A stretch of 24,452 bases of DNA from Mesostigma viride (Eukaryota; Streptophyta; Mesostigmatophyceae; Mesostigmatales; Mesostigmataceae), in contig RPFO01001882.1 in assembly GCA_009746045.1 (NCBI GenBank), positions 1 to 24,452 of the forward strand, in the 5' to 3' direction. A program made the position numbers and the translations under genes. Within the stretch, counting starts at the first letter, position 1. Each line of letters starts with the position of its first letter. This document shows positions 1-9,575 of the stretch, piece after piece. The notes under the pieces were generated by a model. It did no database searches and was not told the DNA's origin. It saw only the letters and a list, made by a program, of their open reading frames with translations.

Positions 1-340
1 GTGGATGTACGGGTGTGTTGCAGCCGCCCCAAGCGTGCGCGGTGTGTGTACATGTGTGTGCAGTTGCCCCCTTGCGTGCGCGGTGTGTGTACGTGTGTGT
101 GCAGCCGCCCTTGCGTGCGCGGTGGATGTACGTGTGTGTGCAGTTGCCCCTTGCGTGCGCGGTGGATGTACGTGTGTGTGCAGCCGCCCCTTGCGTGCGC
201 GGTGTATGCCAGTGTGTGTGCATGCCGGCCCTTGCGTGCAAGGTGTGTGTAAGTGTGTGTGCAGCCCCTTGCGTGCATGGTGTATGTACGTGTGTGTGCA
301 GCTCACCCTTGCGTGCGCGGTGTGTGTACGTGTGTGTGCA

Positions 341-660
341 GCCGCCCCGTGGTTGCGCGGTGTATGTACATGTGTGTGCAGTTGCCCCTTGCGTGCGCGG
401 TGTATGTACGTGTGTGTGCAGCCGCCCCTTGCGTGCGCGGTGTAGGTACGTGTGTGTGCAGCCGCCCCAAGCGTGCGCGGTGTGTGTACATGTGTGTGCA
501 GTTGCCCCTTGCGTGCGCGGTGTATGTACGTGTGTGTGCAGCCGCCCCGTGGTTGCGCGGTGTATGTACATGTGTGTGCAGTTGCCCCTTGCGTGCGCGG
601 TGTATGTACGTGTGTGTGCAGCCGCCCCTTGCGTGCGCGGTGTAGGTACGTGTGTGTGCA
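341..660 (+). repeat. 200-bp (5-unit) higher-order repeat
   Basis: Five consecutive 40-bp units recur as a set. The marker unit with CCGTGGTTGCGCGG appears at about 343 and again at about 543, and the marker unit with TGTAGGTACG at about 441 and 641. The units between them are in the same order. The same pair recurs in array 2 (about 9010-9330 and 10050-10370) and array 3 (about 14150-14470). This shows amplification by multi-unit duplication rather than single-unit slippage. Confidence 0.85.
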
Positions 661-1700
661 GCCGCCCCAAGCGTGCGCGGTGTGTGTACATGTGTGTGCA
701 GTTGCCCCTTGCGTGCGCGGTGTGTGTACGTGTGTGTGCAGCCGCCCCTTGCGTGCGCGGTGGATGTACGTGTGTGTGCAGTTGCCCCTTGCGTGCGCGG
801 TGGATGTACGTGTGTGTGCAGCCGGCCCTTGCGTGCGCGGTGTGTGTACATGTGAGTGCAGCTGCCCCAAGCGTGCGCGGTGTGTGTACATGTGTGTGCA
901 GTTGCCCCTTGCGTGCGCGGTGGATGTACGTGTGTGTGCAGCCGCCCCTTGCGTGCGCGGTGTAGGTACGTGTGTGTGCAGCCGCCCCAAGCGTGCGCGG
1001 TGTGTGTACGTGTGTGTGCAGTTGCCCCTTCCGTGCGCGGTGTGTGTACATGTGTGTGCAGTTGCCCCTTGCGTGCGCGGTGTATGTACATGTGTGTGCA
1101 GTTGCCCCTTGCGTGCGCGGTGTATGTACGTGTGTGTGCAGCCGCCCCTTGCGTGCGCGGTGTAGGTACGTGTGTGTGCAGCCGCCCCAAGCGTGCGCGG
1201 TGTGTGTACATGTGTGTGCAGTTGCCCCTTGCGTGCGCGGTGTGTGTACGTGTGTGTGCAGCCGCCCCTTGCGTGCGCGGTGGATGTACGTGTGTGTGCA
1301 GTTGCCCCTTGCGTGCGCGGTGGATGTACGTGTGTGTGCAGCCGCCCCTTGCGTGCGCGGTGTGTGTACATGTGAGTGCAGCTGCCCCAAGCGTGCGCGG
1401 TGTGTGTACATGTGTGTGCAGTTGCCCCTTGCGTGCGCGGTGGATGTACGTGTGTGTGCAGCCGCCCCTTGCGTGCGCGGTGTAGGTACGTGTGTGTGCA
1501 GCCGCCCCAAGCGTGCGCGGTGTGTGTACGTGTGTGTGCAGTTGCCCCTTGCGTGCGCGGTGTGTGTACATGTGTGTGCAGTTGCCCCTTGCGTGCGCGG
1601 TGTATGTACGTGTGTGTGCAGCCGGCCCTTGCGTGCGCGGTGTGTGTACATGTGAGTGCAGCTGCCCCAAGCGTGCGGTGTGTGTACATGTGTGTGCAGT
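661..1700 (+). repeat. 520-bp (13-unit) higher-order repeat, nearly two copies
   Basis: The unit order from 661 is repeated from 1181 with a shift of exactly 520 bp, or 13 units. TGTAGGTACG marker units lie near 641, 961, 1161 and 1481, giving alternating gaps of 320 and 200 bp. The match is near perfect for about 380 bp and then the order of variants differs. One difference inside the matched part is CAGCCGG at about 819 against CAGCCGC at about 1339. Array 3 carries the same pair from about 14470. Confidence 0.8.
889..890. other. unoccupied counterpart of insertion locus 2 (array 1 copy)
   Basis: The sequence to the left of this point matches the left flank of locus 2 up to 10600, including the CCAAGCG unit ending GTGTGTAC. 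The sequence to the right matches the right flank from 12618 for about 230 bp, including the rare CTTCCGTGCGCGG variant. No base is missing or duplicated at the junction, so it marks the pre-insertion state. Confidence 0.8.
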
Positions 1701-2854
1701 TGCCCCTTGCGTGCGCGGTGGATGTACGTGTGTGTGCATGCCGGCAATTGCGTGCATGGTGTGTGTACGTGTGTGTGCAGCCGCCCCTTGCGTGCGCGGT
1801 GTGTGTACGTGTGTGTGCAGCCGGCCCTTGCGTGCGCGGTGTGTGTACATGTGAGTGCAGCTGCCCCAAGCGTGCGCGGTGTGTGTACGTGTGTGTGCAG
1901 CCGGCCCTTGCGTGCGCGGTGGATGTACATGTGTGTGCAGTCGCCCCTTGCGTGCGCGGTGTGTGTACATGTGAGTGCAGCTGCCCCAAGCGTGCGCGGT
2001 GTATGTACGTGTGTGTGCAGCCGCCCCGTGGTTGCGCGGTGTATGTACATGTGTGTGCAGTTGCCCCTTGCGTGCGCGGTGTATGTACGTGTGTGTGCAG
2101 CCGGCCCTTGCGTGCGCGGTGTAGGTACGTGTGTGTGCAGCCGCCCCAAGCGTGCGCTGTGTGTACATGTGTGTGCAGTTGCCCCTTGCGTGCGCGGTGT
2201 GTGTACGTGTGTGTGCAGCCGCCCCTTGCGTGCGCGGTGGATGTACGTGTGTGTGCAGTTGCCCCTTGCGTGCGCGGTGGATGTACGTGTGTGTGCAGCC
2301 GCCCCAAGCGTGCGCGGTGTGTGTACATGTGTGTGCAGTTGCCCCTTGCGTGCGCGGTGTGTGTACGTGTGTGTGCAGCCGCCCCTTGCGTGCGCGGTGG
2401 ATGTACGTGTGTGTGCAGTTGCCCCTTGCGTGCGCGGTGGATGTACGTGTGTGTGCAGCCGCCCCTTGCGTGCGCGGTGTGTGTACATGTGAGTGCAGCT
2501 GCCCCAAGCGTGCGCGGTGTGTGTACATGTGTGTGCAGTTGCCCCTTGCGTGCGCGGTGGATGTACGTGTGTGTGCAGCCGCCCCTTGCGTGCGCGGTGT
2601 AGGTACGTGTGTGTGCAGCCGCCCCAAGCGTGCGCGGTGTGTGTACGTGTGTGTGCAGTTGCCCCTTGCGTGCGCGGTGTGTGTACATGTGTGTGCAGTT
2701 GCCCCTTGCGTGCGCGGTGTATGTACGTGTGTGTGCAGCCGGCCCTTGCGTGCGCGGTGTGTGTACATGTGAGTGCAGCCGCCCCTTGCGTGCATGGTGT
2801 ATATCCAATTGCTGCTTTAGTTCCATTGGAGTGAGGGGCTGCCAGAGAAACATG

Positions 2855-2860
2855 TTTATT
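2855..2860 (-). promoter_or_regulatory. AATAAA/TGTAA polyadenylation-like signal, locus 1 short copy
   Basis: On the minus strand the sequence TTTGTAATAAACATG lies about 55 bp before the element end. It combines TGTAA, the usual signal in green algae, with AATAAA. The same motif is in every copy. Its use is not shown. Confidence 0.3.
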
Positions 2861-3009
2861 ACAAATACGTGTTAGGCACACGTCCAAGCCATTAGCTAAC
2901 CTAAGAATCTGCAGTTTCTAAGCTAACTAGGCCACACAACAAGGGCCGAAACATCATACCAGTCATAAGGACCTGGGCCAGTCAAGAGGACCTGGGCTTT
3001 GTAACATCC

Positions 3010-3036
3010 GTCTGGCAGCAAGGGTGGGTGGGTGGG
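3010..3036 (-). other. 27-bp filler replacing the element core, locus 1 short copy
   Basis: On the minus strand this reads CCCACCCACCCACCC and then a mixed stretch ending CCAGAC, lying between GCAGCT and GGATGTTAC. Neither edge shows it in the long copies. It is probably junction DNA added when the core was lost. The identical filler is at 12384-12410 and 19146-19172. Confidence 0.8.
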
Positions 3037-3404
3037 AGCTGCAAAGAGGAGTGGTTGTTGCCCCGCCACAACCCTAAGTATCCACCGTCTACCTAGTCGT
3101 AGGTGGGGTGACGGACGCCAGCCCACTGACCAACCGGCCAGTGGCGCCGCGCCGTCCCCGGTCCACAGGACTGCCCCCGGTCCACAACACAAATTGGACC
3201 CGGTCCACAGTACCGTCCCCGGTACCCCCCCCCCCACAACACCGTACCCCCCCCCCTAGTACTGGCTACCTAGTCAGACCTGTCTACTGCGGCCTCCCCT
3301 CCCCCTTTGAGACTTCCGCAGGTCATAGATAGAACGAGCGTGAGCTCACAAAATCCAATTGCTGCTTTAGTTCCATTGGAGTGAGGGGCTGCCAGAGAAA
3401 CATG

Positions 3405-3410
3405 TTTATT
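3405..3410 (-). promoter_or_regulatory. AATAAA/TGTAA polyadenylation-like signal, locus 1 long copy
   Basis: This is the same TTTGTAATAAA motif on the minus strand, about 60 bp after the stop codon of the 128-codon frame. The order stop codon, signal, element end is what a small transcription unit would have, but no promoter was recognised. Confidence 0.3.
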
Positions 3411-3472
3411 ACAAATACGTGTTAGGCACACGTCCAAGCCATTAGCTAACCTAAGAATCTGCAGTTTCTAAG

Positions 3473-3859
3473 CTAACTAGGCCACACAACAAGGGCCGAA
3501 ACATCATACCAGTCATAAGGACCTGGGCCAGTCAAGAGGACCTGGGCTTTGTAACATCCCGCACCCACTACCTGGCCACTTGGCCGCAAGCTGTCGTATG
3601 GCCCAGACTTCTCGTCGCCCCCCTTGTCCCCTGCCGCTACCAGTGCTTCATTAACCAGGCGGCAATACAAGGGGGAAGCCAAAAGTATCCCCGTAGGGAC
3701 CCCCCACTCGGGGGGGTTCTCACCCATATGGGCACTGCCCTCGGCAGCCACCCCTGCAGGCTCGGCAATTCTTTGTACACCTTTCTTCACAGGCATAGCA
3801 CCCCCGGCACCCCAATGACGCAGCTGCGTCTGGGATCCGCTATCGCCCCGCCCTAACAT
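3473..3859 (-). CDS. 128-aa hypothetical reading frame in the long element, locus 1
   Basis: An ATG-started frame of 128 codons ends with TAG inside the shared 3' part of the element. The protein is rich in Gly and Ala. It starts MLGRGDSGSQTQLRHW and ends DWYDVSALVVWPS, with a short apolar stretch around GILLASPLYCRLVNEALVAA (residues about 56-75). I recognise no domain and no catalytic motif. The same protein is encoded at locus 3, but those two elements are nearly identical in DNA, so this says nothing about selection. At locus 2 the frame is broken. It is the longest frame in element sense that is not satellite, and it is followed by a TGTAATAAA signal. In a GC-rich sequence a frame of this size can arise by chance, so I regard it as possible, not established. 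Confidence 0.22.
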   Translation of the reverse strand: MLGRGDSGSQTQLRHWGAGGAMPVKKGVQRIAEPAGVAAEGSAHMGENPPEWGVPTGILLASPLYCRLVNEALVAAGDKGGDEKSGPYDSLRPSGQVVGAGCYKAQVLLTGPGPYDWYDVSALVVWPS

Positions 3860-4812
3860 CCTTCCCCTTCCCCGCTGTGCACCGTCAGTCCCAACAACTC
3901 GTCCCCGCTTAAATTACGCGGCAACGACCCCACCATTCCGCGCTGGCCGCCGGCCGCTGTCGCCTCACTTGGCACGAGGAAATGTTAGGCTGTTTAGGGT
4001 GCTGCCCCCCTGGCGCTGGGGCTGCAGCCACCCCGCTCCTATGCTGGCCTGGGGGCTCGATTCCCCCTTCTTCCCATGCTCGTATAGCGCGCTCATGCAC
4101 TATTCTTGACGATATTCATTAGCCAGGCCCAGCACATACGATACACCACGAACTTGCCTGCGGCGTATTCCCCCTCCGCCTGTAGCTGTTGCCACCCTAG
4201 CACCACGACTGCCCCGCTTTAGTTGTCCGATCAAGAGTCACTCCCGCGTCTATCCAGACCCCTCCCGCGAGCCCGGGGTGGCGAGTACAACGCAGCAGAA
4301 ATAAAACAATCTGGCACTGGCAGCTACCGCCTGCACTTCGAACGGCAAGTTATTGGGGTGCTGCCGACCCCCGTCGCGCAGCCGTCATAACCTTAAATAA
4401 AACAGGCCCCCGAATAATAATTCGGAGGCCGGTAGCTGTGATTTACATTCGGCACCGCCATAGCAGTGCACACACGCCGTCAGTGGGCCGTCGACACAGC
4501 TGCAAAGAGGAGTGGTTGTTGCCCCGCCACAACCCTAAGTATCCACCGTCTACCTAGTCGTAGGTGGGGTGACGGACGCCAGCCCACTGACCAACCGGCC
4601 AGTGGCGCCGCGCCGTCCCCGGTCCACAGGACTGCCCCCGGTCCACAACACAAATTGGACCCGGTCCACAGTACCGTCCCCGGTACCCCCCCCCCACAAC
4701 ACCGTACCCCCCCCCCTAGTACTGGCTACCTAGTCAGACCTGTCTACTGCGGCCTCCCCTCCCCCTTTGAGACTTCCGCAGGTCATAGATAGAACGAGCG
4801 TGAGCTCACAAA

Positions 4813-5148
4813 GTACATGTGCTTGCACTGGCCCCGTGCGTGCGCGGTGTATGTACGTGTGTGTGCAGCCGCCCCTTGCGTGCGCGGTGTATGTACGTGT
4901 GTGCGCACTCGCCCCTTGCGTGCGCGGTGTATGTACGTGTGTGTGCAGCCGCCCCTTGCGTGCGCGGTGTATGTACATGTGTGTGCATCCTTGTCCTTGC
5001 GTGCGCGGTGTATGTACATGTGTTTGCACTCGCCCCTTGCGTGCGCGGTGTATGTACATGTGTGTGCAGCCGCCCCTTGCGTGCATGGTTTATGTACATG
5101 TGTGTGCAGTCGCCCCGTGCGTGCGCAGTGTATGTACGTGTGTGTGCA
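4813..5148 (+). repeat. 336-bp segment duplicated at 6993-7328
   Basis: I see no difference between this stretch and the one 2,180 bp downstream, including the CTTGCACTGG, GCATCCTTGTCC and GTGCATGGTTTATG marker units. The downstream copy is uninterrupted at the point matching the start of this array, so it shows the array without the insertion on this side. Confidence 0.85.
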
Positions 5149-6549
5149 TGCCGGCCCTTGCGTGCATGGTGTGTGTACGTGTGTGTGCAGCCGCCCCTTG
5201 CGTGCGCGGTGTATGTACATGTGTTTGCACTCGCCCATTGCGTGCGCGGTGTATGTACGTGTGTGTGCAGCCGCCCCTTGCGTGCGCGGTGGATGTACGT
5301 GTGTGCGCACTCGCCCCTTGCGTGCGCGGTGTATGTACGTGTGTGTGCAGCCGCCCCTTGCGTGCGCGGTGTATGTACATGTGTGTGCATCCTTGTCCTT
5401 GCGTGCATGGTGTATGTACATGTGAGTGCCGTCGCCCCAACCGTGCATTGTGTATGTACGTGTGTGTGCAGCCGCCCCTTGCGTGCATGGTGTGTGTACA
5501 TGTGTGTGCATCCTTGTCCTTGCGTGCATGGTGTATGTACATGTGTTTGCACTCGCCCCTTGCGTGCGCGGTGTGTGTACGTGTGTGTGCAGCCGCCCCT
5601 TGCGTGCATGTGTGTGTACATGTGTGTGCATCCTTGTCCTTGCGTGCATGGTGTGTGTACATGTGTGTGCAGCCGCCCCTTGCGTGCGCGGTGGATGTAC
5701 ATGTGCGGGCAGTTGCCCCTTGCGTGCGCGGTGTATGTACATGTGTTTGCACTCGCCCCTTGCGTGCGCGGTGTATGTACATGTTTGTGCAGCCGCCCCT
5801 TGCGTGCATGGTGTATGTACATGTGCTTGCACTGGCCCCGTGCGTGCGCGGTGTATGTACGTGTGTGTGCAGCCGTCCCTTAATTGCGTGCGCGGTGTGT
5901 GTACGTGTGTGTGCAGCCGCCCCTTGCGTGCATGGTGTGTGTACATGTGTGTGCATCCTTGTCCTTGCGTGCATGGTGTATGTACATGTGTTTGCACTCG
6001 CCCCTTGCGTGCGCGGTGTGTGTACGTGTGTGTGCAGCCGCCCCTTGCGTGCATGGTGTGTGTACATGTGTGTGCATCCTTGTCCTTGCGTGCATGGTGT
6101 GTGTACATGTGTGTGCAGCCGCCCCTTGCGTGCGCGGTGGATGTACATGTGCGGGCAGTTGCCCCTTGCGTGCGCGGTGTATGTACATGTGTTTGCACTC
6201 GCCCCTTGCGTGCGCGGTGTATGTACATGTGTGTGCAGCCGCCCCTTGCGTGCATGGTGTATGTACATGTGCTTGCACTGGCCCCGTGCGTGCGCGGTGT
6301 ATGTACGTGTGTGCGCACTCGCCCCTTGCGTGCGCGGTGTATGTACGTGCGTGTGCAGCCGCCCCTTGCGTGCGCGGTGTATGTATGTACATGTGTGTGC
6401 ATCCTTGTCCTTGCGTGCGCGGTGTATGTACATGTGTTTGCACTCGCCCCTTGCGTGCGCGGTGGATGTACATGTGTGTGCAGCCGCCCCTTGCGTGCAT
6501 GGTTTATGTACATGTGTGTGCAGTCGCCGGCCCCGTGCGTGCGCAGTGT

Positions 6550-7374
6550 ATGTACGTGTGTGTGCAGCCGCCCCGTGCGTGCATGGTGTGTGTACGTGTG
6601 TGTGCAGCAGCCCCTTGCGTGCGCGGTGTATGTACGTTTCTGTGCATGCCGGCCCTTGCGTGCATGGTGTATGTACATGTGCTTGCAGCCGCCCCTTGCG
6701 TGCATGGTGTATGTACATGTGCTTGCACTGGCCCCGTGCGTGCGCGGTGTATGTACGTGTGTGCGCACTCGCCCCTTGCGTGCGCGGTGTATGTACGTGT
6801 GTGTGCAGCCGCCCCTTGCGTGCGCGGTGTATGTACATGTGTGTGCAGCCGCCCCTTGCGTGTGCGGTGGATGTACATGTGCGGGCAGTTGCCCCTTGCG
6901 TGCGCGGTGTATGTACATGTGTTTGCACTCGCCCCTTGCGTGCGCGGTGTATGTACATGTGTGTGCAGCCGCCCCTTGCGTGCATGGTGTATGTACATGT
7001 GCTTGCACTGGCCCCGTGCGTGCGCGGTGTATGTACGTGTGTGTGCAGCCGCCCCTTGCGTGCGCGGTGTATGTACGTGTGTGCGCACTCGCCCCTTGCG
7101 TGCGCGGTGTATGTACGTGTGTGTGCAGCCGCCCCTTGCGTGCGCGGTGTATGTACATGTGTGTGCATCCTTGTCCTTGCGTGCGCGGTGTATGTACATG
7201 TGTTTGCACTCGCCCCTTGCGTGCGCGGTGTATGTACATGTGTGTGCAGCCGCCCCTTGCGTGCATGGTTTATGTACATGTGTGTGCAGTCGCCCCGTGC
7301 GTGCGCAGTGTATGTACGTGTGTGTGCAGCCGCCCCTTGCGTGCGTGGTGTGTGTACATGTGAGTGCAGCCGCC
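6550..7374 (+). repeat. 0.82-kb block shared with array 3 (about 12852-13676)
   Basis: Unit variants match in order at an offset of about 6,302 bp. Diagnostic markers include the GTACGTTTCTGTGCATGCC unit (6635 and 12937), the GTGTGCGGTGG unit and the GTGCATGGTTTATG unit. Only a few substitutions are seen, such as TGTATGTAC here against TGTAGGTAC in array 3 near 13413. The copy in array 3 is embedded among CAGTTG-type units, so subtypes have been shuffled in blocks. Confidence 0.85.
6992..6993. other. partial unoccupied counterpart of insertion locus 1
   Basis: To the right, GTACATGTGCTTGCACTGG and the following 336 bp match the right flank of locus 1 from 4813. To the left only about 30 bp, ending GCATGGTGTAT, match the left flank ending at 2802; farther left the unit types differ. 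The junction itself is exact, with no duplication or loss. Confidence 0.55.
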
Positions 7375-9575
7375 CCTTGCGTGCGCGGTGTATGTACGTG
7401 TGTGTGCAGCAGCCCCTTGCGTGCTTTGTGTGTGTACATGTGTGTGAATCCTTGTCCTTGCGTGCATGGTGTGTGTACGTGTGTGTGCAGCCGCCCCTTG
7501 CGTGCATGGTGGATGTACATGTGAGTGCCGTTGCCCCTTGCGTGCGCGGTGTATGTACGTGTGTGTGCAGCCGTCCCTTAATTGCGTGCGCGGTGTGTGT
7601 ACGTGTGTGTGCACTCGCCCCTTGCGTGCGCGGTGTATGTACGTGTGTGCAGCCGCCCCTTGCGTGCGCGGTGTATGCCAGTGTGTGTGCATGCCGGCCC
7701 TTGCGTGCAAGGTGGTGTGTAAGTGTGTGTGCAGCCCCTTGCGTGCATGGTGTATGTACGTGTGTGTGCAGCCGGCCCTTGCGTGCATGGTGTGTGTACA
7801 TGTGAGTGCAGCCGTCCCTTCCGTGCATGGTGTGTGTACGTGTGTGTGCAGTTGCCCCTTGCGTGCGCAGTGTATGTACGTGTGTGTGCATGCCGGCCCT
7901 TGCGTGCATGGTGTGTGTACGTGTGTGTGCAGTTGCCCCTTGCATGCGCGGTGTATGTACATGTGAGTGCAGCCGCCCAAGAGTATGTACATGTGAGTGC
8001 CGTCGCCCCTAATTGCGTGCATTGTGTGTGTAAGTGTGTGTGCAGCAGCCCCTTGCGTGCGCGGTGTATGTACGTGTGTGTGCAGCCGCCCCTTGCGTGC
8101 TTTGTGTGTGTACATGTGTGTGCATCCTTGTCCTTGCGTGCATGGTGTATGTACATGTGTGTGCAGCCGGCCCTTGCGTGCGCGGTGGATGTACATGTGC
8201 GGGCAGTTGCCCCTTGCGTGCGCGGTGTATGTACGTGTGTGTGCAGCCGGCCCTTGCGTGCGCGGTGTATGTACGTGTGTGTGCAGCCGCCCCTTGCGTG
8301 CATGGTGAGTGTAAGTGTGTGTGCAGCAGCCCCTTGCGTGCGCAGTGTATGTACGTGTGTGTGCAGCCGCCCCTTGCGTGCGCGGTGTGTGTATACTGTG
8401 TGTGCATGCCGGCCCTTGCGTGCATGGTGTGTGTACGTGTGTGTGCAGCCGCCCCTTACATGGGCGGTGTATGTACGTGTGTGTGCATGCCGGCCCTTGC
8501 GTGCGCGGTGTATGTACGTGTTAATGCAGCCGCCCCTTGCGTGCGCAGTGTATGTCCATGTGTGGGCAGTTTCCCCTTGCGTGCGCGGTGTATGTACGTG
8601 TGTGTGCAGCCGGCCCTTGCGTGCGCGGTGTGTGACATGTGTGTGCAGTTGCCCCTTGCGTGCGCGGTGTATGTAAGTGTGTGTGCAGCCGGCCCTTGCG
8701 TGCGCGGTGTGTGTACATGTGAGTGCAGCTGCCCCAAGCGTGCGCGGTGTGTGTACATGTGTGTGCAGTTGCCCCTTGCGTGCGCGGTGGATGTACGTGT
8801 GTGTGCATGCCGGCAATTGCGTGCATGGTGTGTGTACGTGTGTGTGCAGCCGCCCCTTGCGTGCGCGGTGTATGCCAGTGTGTGTGCATGCCGGCCCTTG
8901 CGTGCAAGGTGTGTGTAAGTGTGTGTGCAGCCCCTTGCGTGCATGGTGTATGTACGTGTGTGTGCAGCTGCCCCTTGTGTCGCGGTGTGTGTACCGTGTG
9001 TGTGCAGCCGCCCCGTGGTTGCGCGGTGTATGTACATGTGTGTGCAGTTGCCCCTTGCGTGCGCGGTGTATGTACGTGTGTGTGCAGCCGCCCCTTGCGT
9101 GCGCGGTGTAGGTACGTGTGTGTGCAGCCGCCCCAAGCGTGCGCGGTGTGTGTACATGTGTGTGCAGTTGCCCCTTGCGTGCGCGGTGTATGTACGTGTG
9201 TGTGCAGCCGCCCCGTGGTTGCGCGGTGTATGTACATGTGTGTGCAGTTGCCCCTTGCGTGCGCGGTGTATGTACGTGTGTGTGCAGCCGCCCCTTGCGT
9301 GCGCGGTGTAGGTACGTGTGTGTGCAGCCGCCCCAAGCGTGCGCGCGGTGTGTGTACATGTGTGTGCAGTTGCCCCTTGCGTGCGCGGTGTGTGTACGTG
9401 TGTGTGCAGCCGCCCCTTGCGTGCGCGGTGGATGTACGTGTGTGTGCATGCCGGCAATTGCGTGCATGGTGTGTGTACGTGTGTGTGCAGCCGCCCCTTG
9501 CGTGCGCGTGTGTGTGTACGTGTGTGTGCACTCGCCCCTTGCGTGCGCGGTGGATGTACATGTGTGTGCAGCCGC

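Larger units (their letters stand above)
181..2760 (+). repeat. duplicated block shared with array 3 (about 13990-16570)
   Basis: The succession of unit variants here is the same as in array 3 at an offset of about 13,809 bp. Diagnostic variants line up: the GCTCACCC unit (301 and 14110), the CCGTGGTTG units, the CTTCCGTGCG unit (about 1028 and 14837), the GCATGCCGGCAATTG unit (about 1738 and 15547) and the CAGTCGCCCC unit. Array 1 has a few private small deletions, such as those near 1676 and 2157. The block is therefore a segmental duplicate of about 2.6 kb within the satellite. Confidence 0.85.
1..2802 (+). repeat. 40-bp minisatellite array 1 (runs off the left edge)
   Basis: About 70 tandem copies of a 40-bp unit. 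A typical unit starts GCAGCCGCCCC, continues TTGCGTGCGCGG and ends TGTATGTACGTGTGTGT. Variation is concentrated at a few positions: CAGCCG/CAGTTG/CAGCCGG/CAGCTG, CCTT/CCAA/CCGTGG, TGTATG/TGTGTG/TGGATG/TGTAGG, and GTACG/GTACA. Unit phase is held for long distances, with rare indels: a CG is lost near 1676 and a GG near 2157. Almost every unit contains GTAC. The block belongs to the CAGTTG/CCAAGCG subtype also found in arrays 3 and 4. It stops abruptly at 2802 where the first inserted element begins. No gene is supported here. The open frames simply cycle through the unit in three phases, giving a 40-residue protein period per 120 bp. Confidence 0.97.
2803..3352 (-). mobile_element. short element copy, locus 1 (internally deleted, 550 bp)
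   Basis: In element orientation (minus strand) it starts TTTGTGAGCTCACGCTCG and ends AGCAGCAATTGGAT. Compared with the long copy it keeps about 315 bp of the 5' part and about 210 bp of the 3' part. In place of the central 0.94 kb is a 27-bp filler at 3010-3036, rich in CCCA repeats. The same filler and breakpoints are present in the short copies of loci 2 and 3, so the deletion happened once, before the copies spread. It abuts the long copy exactly at 3352/3353. On its outer side it meets array 1 directly. A 104-codon frame (2923-3237) fuses the 5' part through the filler to the end of the 128-codon frame of the long copy; I do not count it as a gene. No transposase or terminal inverted repeat is seen. 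Confidence 0.88.
3353..4812 (-). mobile_element. long element copy, locus 1 (1,460 bp)
   Basis: This copy is the reverse-complement partner of the long copies at loci 2 and 3, and almost identical to locus 3. In element orientation it begins at 4812 directly after the minus-strand GTAC of the array and ends at 3353, where the short copy starts without a gap. From 5' to 3' it has the GTGAGCTCAC palindrome, two C/G homopolymer tracts next to GTAC, GGACCGGG repeats, a 0.94 kb central part found only in long copies, a 128-codon frame, and a TGTAATAAA signal about 55 bp before the end. It has no terminal inverted repeats, no TG..CA ends, no tRNA primer site and no recognisable enzyme. It is most simply a non-autonomous element. 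The absence of a catalytic gene leaves its class open. Confidence 0.87.

Noticed and set aside
1-2802. CRISPR-like array suggested by regularly spaced repeats
   Set aside because: The 40-bp units are contiguous with no unique spacers, the sequence is low-complexity GT-rich satellite, and no cas gene is present.
2923-3237. 104-codon frame in short copies (also 12183-12497 and part of 18990-19259) as a separate gene
   Set aside because: It is a by-product of the core deletion joining a G-rich 5' frame to the end of the 128-codon frame through the filler, and its upstream extent depends on G-run length in each copy.
3032-3332. Pro-rich frames on the strand opposite to element sense (74-108 codons, also at 4466-4792, 12088-12388 and 17391-17717)
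   Set aside because: They arise from the C-rich complement of the G tracts, overlap each other in different frames, and change with homopolymer length between copies.
2803-4812. LTR retrotransposon with the short and long copies as LTR and internal part
   Set aside because: There are no TG..CA ends, target duplication, primer-binding site, polypurine tract or protease, integrase or reverse transcriptase. The long copy contains both ends of the short copy. The within-locus sharing of variants is LTR-like, so I kept that as a finding.
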